A DNA stretch of 42,110 nucleotides. Origin: an uncultured Clostridia bacterium. Lineage in GTDB: Bacteria > Bacillota > Clostridia > Oscillospirales > Ruminococcaceae. The position numbers and the translations under genes were made by a program. Positions 24,164 through 32,893 of the stretch are shown one piece after another. Every line of letters starts with the position of its first letter. Position 1 is the stretch's first letter. The stretch lies in contig CAMNXF010000021.1 in NCBI GenBank assembly GCA_946567425.1, positions 1-42,110 on the forward strand, given 5' to 3'. The notes under the pieces were generated by a model. The model did no database searches and was not told the DNA's origin. It worked only from the letters and a program-made list of their open reading frames with translations.

Positions 24164-25531
24164 ATGACGACAGGTTGTATAATTCTGGCGGGCGGCGCGG
24201 GTAAGCGCATGAAATCCGAGCGCCCCAAGGTGCTGTGTGAGGTTCTGAAAAAGCCGATGCTCGGCTGGGTCATGGACGCGGCGGAGAAATTCGAGTTTGA
24301 TGAGACGGCGGTCATTACAGGATACAAAAGGGAGATGACTGAAGAGTATGTCAACAAGCGCGGCAAGATAATCTACACCTATTTTCAGCCCGAGCAGAAA
24401 GGCACGGGCGACGCGGTAAAACAGGCAAAGGAGTTCATCGAGGCTGCGGAGTGCATTTGCGTGCTTAACGGCGACGCTCCTTTTATCGACGCGGAGACGC
24501 TCCGCAAGTCGCTTGATGAGCACAAGAGCGCGGGTGCCGCTGTCACTGTCATTACGGCGGAAATCTCAGACCCGACGGGCTACGGCAGAATAATCCGCGA
24601 CAAAAACGGAAAGTTCACCGCTATCCGCGAACAAAAGGATTGTTCCCCCGAGGAGACGGAAATATGCGAGGTCAACTCGGGAGCGTACTGGTTCAACTCG
24701 GACGGGCTGCTGAGGGCGCTGCCCCGTCTTACTGACAAGAACGCCTCGGGCGAGTTTTACCTCACCGACTGCGTGGAGCTTATTGGCGGCGCACAGGCGT
24801 TTAAGAGTGAAAATCCCGATATAGTGCTCGGCGCGAATACGCGCCAAAGCCTGCTGGAGCTTAACGAAAAGGCGCGGCAGAGCGTTATCGGCAAAATGCT
24901 TGACAGCGGCGTGAGCTTCGTCTCGACCGACGGCGTTATTATCGGTTCGGACGTGGAGATAGGCTGCGATACTACGGTGCTGCCGAATACCATGATACTC
25001 GGAAAGACCATTATCGGCAAGGGCTGCGAGATCGGCGCAAATTCCCATATCGAGGACTGCATTATCGGCGACAATGTTATTTTAAATAATGTGCAGGCGT
25101 ATTCCTCGACGGTTGAGGACAACGTGAAGATTGGTCCGTTCGCGCAGCTGCGCCCCGGAACGACCATACGCAGGGGCGTGAAGATCGGAGATTTCGTGGA
25201 GATAAAGAACAGCGATATCGGCGAGAACACGGCTGTCGCTCACTTGACTTATCTCGGCGACAGCGACGTCGGGCGCGGGGTGAATTTCGGCTGCGGCTGC
25301 GTCACCGCGAACTACGACGGCGTGAATAAGTTCCGCACGGAGATAGGCTCAAACTCCTTTATCGGCTGCAACACAAATCTTATCGCTCCCGTGAAGATAG
25401 GTGAAAACGCGGCTACAGGCGCAGGCTCGACTATCACCCGAGACGTGCCGCCGAACTCGCTGGCGGTGGAGCGCAGTCAGACAAAGATTATCGAGAATTG
25501 GGATAAGAATTTCAAGAGGAAGAAAAAATAA
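24164..25531 (+). CDS. glmU: Bifunctional UDP-GlcNAc pyrophosphorylase / GlcN-1-P acetyltransferase
   Basis: Makes UDP-N-acetylglucosamine for peptidoglycan in two steps. The 455-residue protein has the N-terminal uridyltransferase signature AGGAGKRMKSERPKVL (residues 8-23), LNGDAPFI, GYGRIIR and EVNSGAYWF, and a C-terminal left-handed beta-helix of hexapeptide repeats from about residue 250, with the acetyltransferase motif HLTYLGDSDVGRGVNFGCG and the loop NYDGVNKF. Length is normal. GAGAGG precedes the ATG at 24164. Its product feeds MurA and then MurB, encoded at 4171-5070. Confidence 0.97.
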   Translation: MTTGCIILAGGAGKRMKSERPKVLCEVLKKPMLGWVMDAAEKFEFDETAVITGYKREMTEEYVNKRGKIIYTYFQPEQKGTGDAVKQAKEFIEAAECICVLNGDAPFIDAETLRKSLDEHKSAGAAVTVITAEISDPTGYGRIIRDKNGKFTAIREQKDCSPEETEICEVNSGAYWFNSDGLLRALPRLTDKNASGEFYLTDCVELIGGAQAFKSENPDIVLGANTRQSLLELNEKARQSVIGKMLDSGVSFVSTDGVIIGSDVEIGCDTTVLPNTMILGKTIIGKGCEIGANSHIEDCIIGDNVILNNVQAYSSTVEDNVKIGPFAQLRPGTTIRRGVKIGDFVEIKNSDIGENTAVAHLTYLGDSDVGRGVNFGCGCVTANYDGVNKFRTEIGSNSFIGCNTNLIAPVKIGENAATGAGSTITRDVPPNSLAVERSQTKIIENWDKNFKRKKK

Positions 25532-25553
25532 GGCTTTTCGGGGGATAATTATT

Positions 25554-26072
25554 ATGAAAGCACTTGTTGTCGTGGATTATCAGAATGATTTTGTGAACGG
25601 CTCGCTCGGATTTGCGGGCGCGGAACTGCTCGAGCCGATAATCGTCGGGAAAATCGAGGAATACCGAAAAAAGGGCGGACGGGTAATTTTTACACTTGAC
25701 ACCCACGGCGAGGATTATCTTGAGACCGCCGAGGGCAGAAAGCTCCCCGTGAAGCACTGTATTAAGAGCACGGAGGGTCACAAGCTCTACGGCAAGGTCG
25801 CGGAATGCGTTTGCGAGGACGATATAGTTATTACAAAGGGAACGTTCGGCTCATTGGAGCTTGCCGATCTCCTCAAGGATATGAACTTTAAGGAAGTGGA
25901 GCTTTGCGGTCTGGTAACGGACATCTGCGTGGTCTCCAACGCCGTGCTCGCAAAGGCGGCGCTGCCCGAGTGCCGCGTTATCGTGGACAGCGAGGCTTGC
26001 GCGTCGTTCGACAACGAAAAGCACAAGGCGGCGCTTGAAGTTATGAAGAGCGTGCAGATAGACGTGATATGA
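25554..26072 (+). CDS. pncA: Cysteine hydrolase, probable nicotinamidase
   Basis: 172-residue isochorismatase-like hydrolase. The catalytic triad is readable as Asp8 (VVDYQNDF), Lys95 (ITKGTFGS) and Cys125 (GLVTDICVVSNA), with the metal ligands of nicotinamidases at Asp49, His51 and His68. It should deamidate nicotinamide to nicotinate. A nicotinate phosphoribosyltransferase gene lies 1.1 kb downstream on the same strand, which supports an NAD-salvage role over isochorismatase activity. Start ATG at 25554 after GGGGG; a longer frame beginning inside glmU is rejected. Confidence 0.88.
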   Translation: MKALVVVDYQNDFVNGSLGFAGAELLEPIIVGKIEEYRKKGGRVIFTLDTHGEDYLETAEGRKLPVKHCIKSTEGHKLYGKVAECVCEDDIVITKGTFGSLELADLLKDMNFKEVELCGLVTDICVVSNAVLAKAALPECRVIVDSEACASFDNEKHKAALEVMKSVQIDVI

Positions 26073-26087
26073 CGCAAGGAACAAAAA

Positions 26088-26587
26088 ATGACGGACGGAA
26101 CTTTCAGAACGTGGGAAATGGTTACCGCGGCACTTGGCGGAGTTTTGTTATTATTCGCCATGTTTTATCAAGATCTGACCAACGGACACGTTACGGGGGG
26201 GTGGACCCGAAGCTGCTTATGATAGCGATTGCAGTGGCGGCGACAGGACTTTTCGCGAAGCCCGTCTGGCTGCTGGGCAACTGGCGCGAGATACGCACTT
26301 GGGAGCGCACGACGGCGTTTGTGCGGAAAAGCTACACCACGGGACGCGGACGAAGAACAAGATACCACATCTGCCTTGAATTTTACTCGAAGGACGGAAA
26401 AGCGCGCCACAAGGAGATAGAGGGCAGAACGATGTTCAAGACGGGCGACCGAAACGACATTATGTTCGCGGACGAGTATATGGACGCGCTGCTCTTTGTG
26501 CCGCAGGCATTTAAACAGGCGGTCGGCTCGGCGATAGCGGGCGTGCTTTTAGAGACAGTTTGTGTGATATGCCTGTTGGTGCTGTGA
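26088..26587 (+). pseudogene. Membrane protein gene frameshifted at a G7 tract
   Basis: AAGGA followed by ATG at 26088 opens a frame with a clear N-terminal membrane helix (MVTAALGGVLLLFAMFYQ) that reads through the tract of seven Gs at 26195-26201 and stops at 26228. One more G would join it to the adjacent frame (VDPKLLMIAIAVAATGLF, then RTTAFVRKSYTTGRG, RYHICLEFYSKDGKA) ending at 26587 with a final hydrophobic helix. The rebuilt protein of about 166 residues would have three membrane segments around a small soluble domain, resembling DUF3592-type proteins. The shift may be real decay, slippage-based switching or a sequencing error. Confidence 0.7.
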
Positions 26588-26641
26588 TGTTCACGGTGTA
26601 ATGCGAATACCGTGCGGAACGGCATACAGAAGGAGGGTGTA

Positions 26642-27169
26642 ATGCATTGTAATTACCGCAATTTGCTTTGGTATGGTATTGCAGCAGGGTTCGGCGAGAA
26701 CGCTCTGTTTTACCTCCTTGTTTTCTTTACGCCGTTGGAGTTTTCCGGAGCTGCGTTTTTTTCCGGTATATTTGCGATAATTTCTTGTCTGTTTTTGTCT
26801 GTTCCCGTTTGTGTTTTGTTAAGCCTGCCAAAATTGAAAAAATCGGGAATAGCTGTCGAGGCAAAGGTATTGTCAACGAGAATTGAGGGAGAAAATCAAA
26901 ACAGCAAACGAAACAGAATGAGCATAAGCACCATACGTTTTGAAATTCGCGGTAAGACGTTTATCAAGAAACTGTACAACTTCACGATATTCCGATGTTG
27001 GACGCGAACGGGCGAAAATCTCAGTTTGTGTGTTGACCCGGGCGATACCGATAATTATCTGGTTATTCCGAGGGGGCGCGCTTTCGTGATTATTAACGCG
27101 GTTTTCGGAACGCTTTTTCAAGCGGCTGTTATCGCGGTGACAGCGTCGTCTTGCACTTGCAATAAATAA
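26642..27169 (+). CDS. DUF3592-like small membrane protein
   Basis: 175 residues. Two N-terminal membrane segments (residues 9-30 and 36-62), a soluble stretch (GIAVEAKVLSTRIEGEN, then STIRFEIRGKTFIKK, ENLSLCVDPGDTDNYLV) and a C-terminal hydrophobic helix. The order is the same as in the preceding frameshifted gene, so the two may be diverged duplicates. The DUF3592 comparison is by pattern only. AAGGAGGGTGTA directly precedes the ATG at 26642. It lies between pncA and pncB with no evident link to NAD metabolism. Confidence 0.7.
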   Translation: MHCNYRNLLWYGIAAGFGENALFYLLVFFTPLEFSGAAFFSGIFAIISCLFLSVPVCVLLSLPKLKKSGIAVEAKVLSTRIEGENQNSKRNRMSISTIRFEIRGKTFIKKLYNFTIFRCWTRTGENLSLCVDPGDTDNYLVIPRGRAFVIINAVFGTLFQAAVIAVTASSCTCNK

Positions 27170-27192
27170 ATTCCCGAAAGGAAGAAATAACT

Positions 27193-28635
27193 ATGAACGA
27201 ACAGAATTTCACAATGTTATGCGACTTTTATCAGCTAACCATGGGCAACGGCTACTTTAGGACAAAGCACGCCGACAGAACCGCGTATTTCGATATGTTT
27301 TTCCGCCGCGTTCCCGATAACGGCGGCTACGCAATATGCGCGGGGCTGGAGCAGGTTATCGAATATATTGAAAATCTGCGTTTCTCGGATAAGGACATTG
27401 ATTATCTGCGCTCAAAGGGGATATTCTCGGAGGAGTTTCTGGAGTATCTGCGCAGGTTTAAATTCGAGGGGGATATTTTCGCGATACCCGAGGGCACGCC
27501 CGTTTTCCCGAACGAACCGCTTATTACGGTGCGCGCGCCCGCAATCCAGGCGCAGCTTATTGAGACGATGCTGCTGCTTCTGGTAAATCATCAGTCGCTT
27601 ATCGCGACCAAGGCGAGCCGCATAGTCCGCGCGGCACAGGGGCGCGCAATCTCGGAATTCGGCTCGCGGAGAGCACAGGGCACGGCGGGCGCGATACTCG
27701 GCGCGAGAGCCGCGTATATCGGCGGCTGTTCGGGAACGGCGTGTGTGATGTCGGACGAGCTGTACGGTGTTCCCGCGACGGGAACTATGGCGCACAGCTG
27801 GGTACAGATGTTCGATTCCGAGTTGGAGGCGTTCGAGGAATACTGCCGCGTTTATCCGCACGGCGCGGTGCTGCTCGTCGACACCTACAATGTGCTGAAA
27901 TCGGGCGTTCCCAACGCGATAAAGGCGTTCGACAATATTCTGAAACCCCTTGGCGCGAGACCCGTCGGCATACGGCTGGACTCCGGCGACATCGCGTATT
28001 TGTCGATAGAAGCGCGGAAAATGCTGGACGCGGCGGGGTATCCCGATTGTAAAATCGTCGCGTCAAACTCGCTTGACGAGCACATAATAACCGATTTGAT
28101 AAACCAAGGCGCAAAAGTGGATTCGTTCGGCGTAGGCGAGCGGCTCATCACCGCAAGCTCCGAGCCCGTGTTCGGCGGGGTTTACAAGCTCTGTGCAACG
28201 GAGGAGAACAGCGTGATCATGCCGAAGATAAAGATCAGCGAAAACGTGGTCAAGATCACCAATCCGCATTACAAAAAGCTGTACAGAATATTCGACAATA
28301 AGACTGGCAAGGCGGCTGCCGATCTGTTGTGCGTTTACGACGAGACTGTTGACGAGAGCAAGCCGCTCGAGCTGTTTGACCCCGATTTCACATGGAAACG
28401 CAAAACAATGACCGATTTTACGGCAAAGGAACTGCAAGTTCCCGTGTTCTTAAACGGCAAACGCGTGTACAATTCGCCGAGTATCAAGGATATAAAGGCG
28501 TATTGCGCGGAGCAGCTCGGCACTATGTGGGAATCGGTGCTGCGGTTTGAAAATCCGCACACGTACTACGTTGACTTGTCGCAGAAGCTGTGGGATATCA
28601 AGCAAAAACTACTTTCCGACAAGGGGGAGCTATGA
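27193..28635 (+). CDS. pncB: Nicotinate phosphoribosyltransferase
   Basis: Converts nicotinate and PRPP to nicotinate mononucleotide in NAD salvage. The 480-residue protein shows the family opening MLCDFYQLTMGNGYF, EFGSRRAQGT with the catalytic region near residue 157, GTMAHSWVQMF, LVDTYNVLKSG, GIRLDSGDIAYLS and VDSFGVGERLITA. The start ATG at 27193 follows AAAGGAAG. It ends in an ATGA overlap with the next gene. Together with the upstream nicotinamidase it forms a two-step nicotinamide recycling route. Confidence 0.96.
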   Translation: MNEQNFTMLCDFYQLTMGNGYFRTKHADRTAYFDMFFRRVPDNGGYAICAGLEQVIEYIENLRFSDKDIDYLRSKGIFSEEFLEYLRRFKFEGDIFAIPEGTPVFPNEPLITVRAPAIQAQLIETMLLLLVNHQSLIATKASRIVRAAQGRAISEFGSRRAQGTAGAILGARAAYIGGCSGTACVMSDELYGVPATGTMAHSWVQMFDSELEAFEEYCRVYPHGAVLLVDTYNVLKSGVPNAIKAFDNILKPLGARPVGIRLDSGDIAYLSIEARKMLDAAGYPDCKIVASNSLDEHIITDLINQGAKVDSFGVGERLITASSEPVFGGVYKLCATEENSVIMPKIKISENVVKITNPHYKKLYRIFDNKTGKAAADLLCVYDETVDESKPLELFDPDFTWKRKTMTDFTAKELQVPVFLNGKRVYNSPSIKDIKAYCAEQLGTMWESVLRFENPHTYYVDLSQKLWDIKQKLLSDKGEL

Positions 28636-30275
28636 CTCGGGAATATATTGAAGCGCAGTGCCGGAAGATAAGCACGAATTACAGCTCCTCGGGAGTGTGC
28701 AGATTTACGCGCGGCGGCGGAACGCTGTGCTTTATTGACACATCTCAGGAACAGAACGGCACGCGCGGGATAGCTTTTCTCCGCGATGAGATGACGGTGT
28801 TTTTCGGAAACGGCAGACCGTGCGAGATCGCCTATTCCGATATAAAGAATATGCAGATCATCAGCAGCTTTGAGGATTTTTTCGCGGACGAGTTGGCAGT
28901 CTCGGGAGAGGGCTTTGAGGTCAGGATAAGCGATTATTCGCTGGATAAATCCGAACTTAAGCGTTTTATTGAGGAGCTGTCCGTTGAAAGCAGGATCGCG
29001 GGCGAGCACAGGGCACAAGCCGAGGAATACGCGAAAATAATCGCGCAGAGGCTCTCGGAAAACGCGTTTCGAGAGGAGCATTCTCCGGAAACGCGCTTTG
29101 CGGAGCTGCCGGCTTCACAGTCCGAAACAGAAGCCAAAATATCGTTTGCCGAAGATCAGTCCGATAACGCGGAGGAGCTTGGCAAGGATGAAATGGACAA
29201 TTGGGAATACACAGACGATTTTGGCAATATCGACGATTTTGACGAGTTCGTCCCAGAAAAGGGTGTTCCAGTAATAACGGAAAGCACAACGATCGAGATA
29301 CCAGACGAAAAGACCGTTTCCATTCCTGAGGACTACAAGCCCGCGCCTATTCCCGAGGAGAAAATAAACTGGATAAGCGGCAGCTTTTTTGAGAAAAAGC
29401 ATTCTGTTGCAGAGGAAACTCCGGCAATCGCGGTCACGGAGACTGTTTTGGAGGGCGTTCCGCTTGAAATAGATAAGGCGGAGGTTGTTGAAGAAACGGT
29501 CGTTTCCGAAAAAGACGATGCTCCGTTTGAAAAAATAGTTCTGTATTCGCGTGAAAACGAGGAAGCAAGACCCGAACCGCCGAAAGCCGTTAGAGCTACC
29601 GAAACGGAGGTTCACCAAGATAATGACAGGATAGAGCCGGATGGCGACGCGTTGGTGGAAATACAGAATATGTCGCGCGAGGAAACGCTGTCGTTTCTCG
29701 CGGAATCGCTTAACGAAATAAACGGCACCGAGGACGAACCGCGCGAAGAGCCTGTTGACAAGCAATCGGATGACACGGAAGAACCCGAGTTATCTGACAT
29801 AGGCGCGGATCTTAAAACAATAAGCAAGATATTCGCGCCGCCCGAGGAAGAACCCGACGACGGCAAACTTTCAGTCGAGCCGATCTGGGGAGATATCTAC
29901 ATAAAGGCGAGCCGCAATCTGCGTGAGCTTATTGAGAATGGGCGGCTGTCAATGGATCAAATCGAAACGGAACTTAAAGACAAGCTGCTGAACTCGGCAA
30001 GGGCGTTCGCCGACATTACCGCGGACGAGGCAAGAGTGCCGAAGGTGCTTATGCCGAGAATTACGGAGCTGAGATCGGCAGCAAACGACATCGACCAATA
30101 TTTCAAATCGGGTGAGGATATTGCGGAAAGAGCAATGTTTTTCATGATGTTTCAGATGCTGTCGTATGCCGACAGAATAGCGGAAACTCCCGAGACAAAG
30201 GAACGGCTGAACGACTTTTTCAGGCGGTTCGGTCCTGCGGGGATAACGCTTTCTATGCTGGATATGAGAGTATAA
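28632..30275 (+). CDS. Acidic protein with N-terminal PH-like region, function unknown
   Basis: 547 residues. The N-terminal 120 residues look like a small beta-domain (RGIAFLRDEMTVFFGNG, EIAYSDIKNMQIISSFE, EVRISDYSLDKSELKRFIEE), reminiscent of bacterial PH/GRAM-like domains. A long, highly acidic Glu/Asp/Pro-rich stretch (about 150-430) is probably disordered. The C-terminal 110 residues are helical (ASRNLRELIENGRLSMDQIE, then MFFMMFQMLSYADRIAE). No signal peptide or membrane segment is seen. Its ATG overlaps the pncB stop (ATGA) and GGGGGAG precedes it, so it is co-translated with pncB. I do not recognise the family. Confidence 0.75.
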   Translation: MTREYIEAQCRKISTNYSSSGVCRFTRGGGTLCFIDTSQEQNGTRGIAFLRDEMTVFFGNGRPCEIAYSDIKNMQIISSFEDFFADELAVSGEGFEVRISDYSLDKSELKRFIEELSVESRIAGEHRAQAEEYAKIIAQRLSENAFREEHSPETRFAELPASQSETEAKISFAEDQSDNAEELGKDEMDNWEYTDDFGNIDDFDEFVPEKGVPVITESTTIEIPDEKTVSIPEDYKPAPIPEEKINWISGSFFEKKHSVAEETPAIAVTETVLEGVPLEIDKAEVVEETVVSEKDDAPFEKIVLYSRENEEARPEPPKAVRATETEVHQDNDRIEPDGDALVEIQNMSREETLSFLAESLNEINGTEDEPREEPVDKQSDDTEEPELSDIGADLKTISKIFAPPEEEPDDGKLSVEPIWGDIYIKASRNLRELIENGRLSMDQIETELKDKLLNSARAFADITADEARVPKVLMPRITELRSAANDIDQYFKSGEDIAERAMFFMMFQMLSYADRIAETPETKERLNDFFRRFGPAGITLSMLDMRV

Positions 30276-30297
30276 AATAAAGGAAAGGTAAAAAATT

Positions 30298-31839
30298 ATG
30301 ACACATGAACTGGTTCTGGTTATCGACTTCGGAGGGCAGTACAATCAGCTTATCGCGCGCCGCGTGCGCGAGCATAAGATCTACTGCGAGGTCATTTCGT
30401 ACAAGACCCCGATAGAGGAGATACGCGCAAAAAATCCGAAAGGCATAATCTTCACGGGAGGACCCAATTCCGTTTATCTGGAGACCTCGCCGCGTATGAG
30501 CAAAGAAATATTCGAGCTGGGTGTGCCTATTCTGGGAATTTGCTACGGCGCGCAGTTTCTGGTATACGGTCTGGGCGGAGTTATCGGAGCAGCTAATGAA
30601 AATGCCGCCGCCGAGTTCGGCAGAACGGACTGCGAATTTGACAACAACTCGCTGCTGTTCGGCGGCTTAAAGAACAAATCTGTCGTATGGATGAGCCACA
30701 ACGATTACATAGAAACGCTTCCCGAAGGTTTCCGTTCAGTAGGTCACAGCGACAAATGTCCGTACGGGGCTATCGAAAATCCCGAAAAGAAGTTTTACGG
30801 TACGCAGTTCCACCCTGAGGTAAATCATACCGAACAGGGCTTTGAAATGCTCGGAAACTTCCTCTACAAGGTGTGCGGCTGCGCGGGCGACTGGACTATG
30901 GAGGAATACGCGCAGACGGCTATCAGAGAAATTCGCGAAAAGGTTGGAGACGGCAAGGCTCTGCTCGCGCTTTCGGGCGGTGTGGACAGCTCGGTCGCGT
31001 GTAAACTGCTGGCGAACGCTATCGGCAGTCAACTCACCTGTATTTTTGTCGACCACGGTTTAATGCGCAAGAACGAGGGCGACGAGGTCGAGGCGGCGTT
31101 CGCGGACAGCGGCGTGAATTTCGTGCGCGTGAACGCGGGCGAGCGTTTTCTCGGCAAGCTCGCGGGCGTTGATGAACCCGAAAAGAAACGCAAAATTATA
31201 GGCGAGGAGTTTATCCGCGTATTTGAGGAAGAGGCTAAGAAGATCGGCAAGGTGGACTATCTTGTTCAAGGTACGATCTACCCCGACGTTATCGAGTCCG
31301 GGCTCGGCGACGCCGCCGTGATAAAATCTCATCACAACGTCGGCGGCCTGCCCGATTACGTTGATTTTAAGGAGATTATCGAGCCGCTGCGTCTGCTGTT
31401 CAAGGACGAGGTTCGCAAGCTCGGAACCGCTCTTGGGTTGGACGAAAAGCTGGTATGGCGGCAGCCGTTCCCGGGACCAGGACTGGCGATACGCATTATC
31501 AGCGATATTACTCCCGAAAGGGTGGCAACATTACAGGACGCGGACGCTATCTTCCGTGAGGAAATAGCCAACGCGGGGCTCGACCGCTCCATAAATCAGT
31601 ACTTCGCCGTTCTCACCAATATGCGCTCCGTCGGCGTTATGGGCGACGGCAGAACTTACGATTATACCATTGCGCTCCGCGGCGTCACTACCTCCGATTT
31701 TATGACTGCGGATTTTTCGCGGATACCTTATGACGTGCTTGAGAAGGTTTCCGTGCGCATAGTTAATGAGGTCGCTAATATTAACCGCGTGGTTTATGAT
31801 GTTACCTCTAAGCCGCCGGCTACTATTGAGTGGGAATGA
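30298..31839 (+). CDS. guaA: GMP synthase (glutamine-hydrolysing)
   Basis: Converts XMP to GMP using glutamine. The 513-residue protein has the class I amidotransferase domain ([13 protein letters not shown], nucleophile in [15 protein letters not shown]) and the ATP-pyrophosphatase domain with the P-loop [11 protein letters not shown], then the dimerisation domain ([13 protein letters not shown]) and the terminal motif [18 protein letters not shown] precedes the ATG. The last four codons (GAG TGG GAA TGA) form the left copy of a 13-bp repeat, so a mobile element inserted here and kept the gene intact. The guaA 3' end is a known integration site for genomic islands. Confidence 0.97.
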   Translation: MTHELVLVIDFGGQYNQLIARRVREHKIYCEVISYKTPIEEIRAKNPKGIIFTGGPNSVYLETSPRMSKEIFELGVPILGICYGAQFLVYGLGGVIGAANENAAAEFGRTDCEFDNNSLLFGGLKNKSVVWMSHNDYIETLPEGFRSVGHSDKCPYGAIENPEKKFYGTQFHPEVNHTEQGFEMLGNFLYKVCGCAGDWTMEEYAQTAIREIREKVGDGKALLALSGGVDSSVACKLLANAIGSQLTCIFVDHGLMRKNEGDEVEAAFADSGVNFVRVNAGERFLGKLAGVDEPEKKRKIIGEEFIRVFEEEAKKIGKVDYLVQGTIYPDVIESGLGDAAVIKSHHNVGGLPDYVDFKEIIEPLRLLFKDEVRKLGTALGLDEKLVWRQPFPGPGLAIRIISDITPERVATLQDADAIFREEIANAGLDRSINQYFAVLTNMRSVGVMGDGRTYDYTIALRGVTTSDFMTADFSRIPYDVLEKVSVRIVNEVANINRVVYDVTSKPPATIEWE

Positions 31840-31840
31840 C
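31828..31840 (+). repeat. Left attachment repeat (guaA last codons)
   Basis: GAGTGGGAATGAC, identical to 41956-41968. It encodes Glu-Trp-Glu-stop of guaA plus one base, as expected for site-specific insertion that rebuilds the gene end. Confidence 0.85.
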
Positions 31841-31897
31841 CTTATAAGCCTAAAGTTTGGCTTAACAGCGCCGTTTGTTGAGGCTGCCGCCGCAAAA

Positions 31898-31924
31898 TGG
31901 CAACGATTTGGCAACATTGGCAAC
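31898..31924 (+). repeat. Left arm-type repeats (three TGGCAAC)
   Basis: TGGCAAC occurs at 31898, 31909 and 31918 in direct orientation. Two more copies lie near the right end (41837 and 41848) with the same 11-base step. These are candidates for integrase arm-binding sites. Confidence 0.6.
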
Positions 31925-31944
31925 GACTGTATTATCCTATGAAT

Positions 31945-31986
31945 AAAAAGAGCTAACCGATTTGGTGTTCGGTTAGCTCTTTTTTT
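31945..31986. terminator. Bidirectional terminator between guaA end and Xre gene
   Basis: A 16-bp stem, 31945-31960 pairing with 31969-31984 (core GAGCTAACCGA/TCGGTTAGCTC), with an 8-base loop and A and T runs on its two sides. It can end guaA-side transcripts and the minus-strand Xre transcript. Confidence 0.85.
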
Positions 31987-32509
31987 ATTTGCGAGTTTTC
32001 ATAAGCTCATCTATGAGCAGCTCGTTCAGCTTATCGGAAACTCCGACTTTGTGGAACATTCCCGAGGTATCGTGTTCGGGGAAGTTGTAACGCCAATCAT
32101 CATAATCCTCTTTTGAGATTTCACCCTCGCGCCGCTTGGCTGCCTGTTGCGCCCAGAGCTGAAGCAGCTTGAACATCTGCGAAAATTCGCGCGTGTTTTG
32201 GTTCAGACGGATAACCAGTTCTCCGTCAATCTCGTCGATTTTCAGAGCGTACAAGTCCTCAAGCGCAAAGAGCGTGTGCATAACGCCGATATAGCTCTCA
32301 ATATCGGGAATGTTCAGAGCGGCAGGAGAAACACCAAGAGCTTTAGCAAGGCTTTCCGTTAAGTCCTCTTTCGGAACGCGAGTGCCGCTTTCGTACTGCG
32401 CTATGCGAATGTCGGCGGTCTTTTCAGGAAATCCTGCCTGTATGCCGAGCCACTTCTGCGTCATTCCGCGCAGGTTTCTCATAAATCGTATTCTTTCGCC
32501 TATTGCCAT
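31985..32509 (-). CDS. Xre-family repressor of the element
   Basis: 174 residues. The N-terminal helix-turn-helix (GERIRFMRNLRGMTQKWLG, IAQYESGTRVPKEDL, LAKALGVSPAALN) is of the Cro/CI-Xre type; the C-terminal 110 residues are a helical domain of unknown role rich in charged residues. I chose the ATG at 32509 after ATAGGAG, giving the usual MAIGERIR start; an ATG 8 codons upstream precedes that site. Its gene diverges from excisionase-integrase, and a palindrome in the excisionase promoter is a plausible operator, so it probably controls excision. Confidence 0.88.
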   Translation of the reverse strand: MAIGERIRFMRNLRGMTQKWLGIQAGFPEKTADIRIAQYESGTRVPKEDLTESLAKALGVSPAALNIPDIESYIGVMHTLFALEDLYALKIDEIDGELVIRLNQNTREFSQMFKLLQLWAQQAAKRREGEISKEDYDDWRYNFPEHDTSGMFHKVGVSDKLNELLIDELMKTRK

Positions 32510-32544
32510 AATCAAATCAACTCCTATCGTCATTGGTTATACCT

Positions 32545-32574
32545 ATTATAACATAGACGTTATGGAGTTGTCAA
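32545..32574 (-). promoter_or_regulatory. Promoter of the Xre repressor
   Basis: Minus-strand TTGACA (32574-32569), 18 bases, TATAAT (32550-32545). Transcription would start about 25 bases upstream of the ATG at 32509. Confidence 0.75.
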
Positions 32575-32616
32575 GATAAATTTAGCAAAAAAGTTTAATT
32601 TTTTTATAAAAAACAC

Positions 32617-32645
32617 TTGACAAAAGCTAAAATGTTTAGTATGAT
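32617..32645 (+). promoter_or_regulatory. Excisionase-integrase promoter with palindromic operator
   Basis: TTGACA (32617-32622), 17 bases, TATGAT (32640-32645). The palindrome CTAAAATGTTTAG (32627-32639) fills the spacer exactly, where a bound repressor would block polymerase. A TTTAGC element at 32581 may be a second site. Confidence 0.75.
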
Positions 32646-32701
32646 AGAAATAAACACTAAGCCGATATGCTTAATATAATTCTTTGAAAGGGGGTGAGTA
32701 A

Positions 32702-32893
32702 ATGAATAACACGTTTCTCAAGGTTGAGGAAGTCGCTGAAATTCTCGGTGTTTCCAAGTCTTATGCCTATAAGGTCGTAAGACAGCTTAATGACGAGCTG
32801 AAAGAGAAAGGCTTTCTGGTGATTTCGGGCAGAGTAAACAAGGCTTATTTTATGGAGCGGGTCTATGCAGCGCCCGCGGAAAGGAAGGACTAA
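32702..32893 (+). CDS. xis: Excisionase-type helix-turn-helix protein
   Basis: 63 residues with a MerR/excisionase-like winged helix (LKVEEVAEILGVSKSYAYKV) and a basic C-terminal half. Proteins of this size next to an integrase act as recombination directionality factors that favour excision. AAAGGGGGTGAG precedes the ATG. It ends exactly where the integrase begins, so the two are co-expressed. Confidence 0.85.
   Translation: MNNTFLKVEEVAEILGVSKSYAYKVVRQLNDELKEKGFLVISGRVNKAYFMERVYAAPAERKD

Noticed and set aside
24134..24523. N-terminal extension of the PH-domain gene to 24523
   Set aside because: It lies antisense inside glmU, and the ATG at 24133 has a good ribosome binding site and a family-like start.
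31898..31924. Short repeats as a CRISPR array
   Set aside because: The units are 7 bp with 2-4 bp gaps, far too short for CRISPR; they recur at the other element end as integrase arm sites would.
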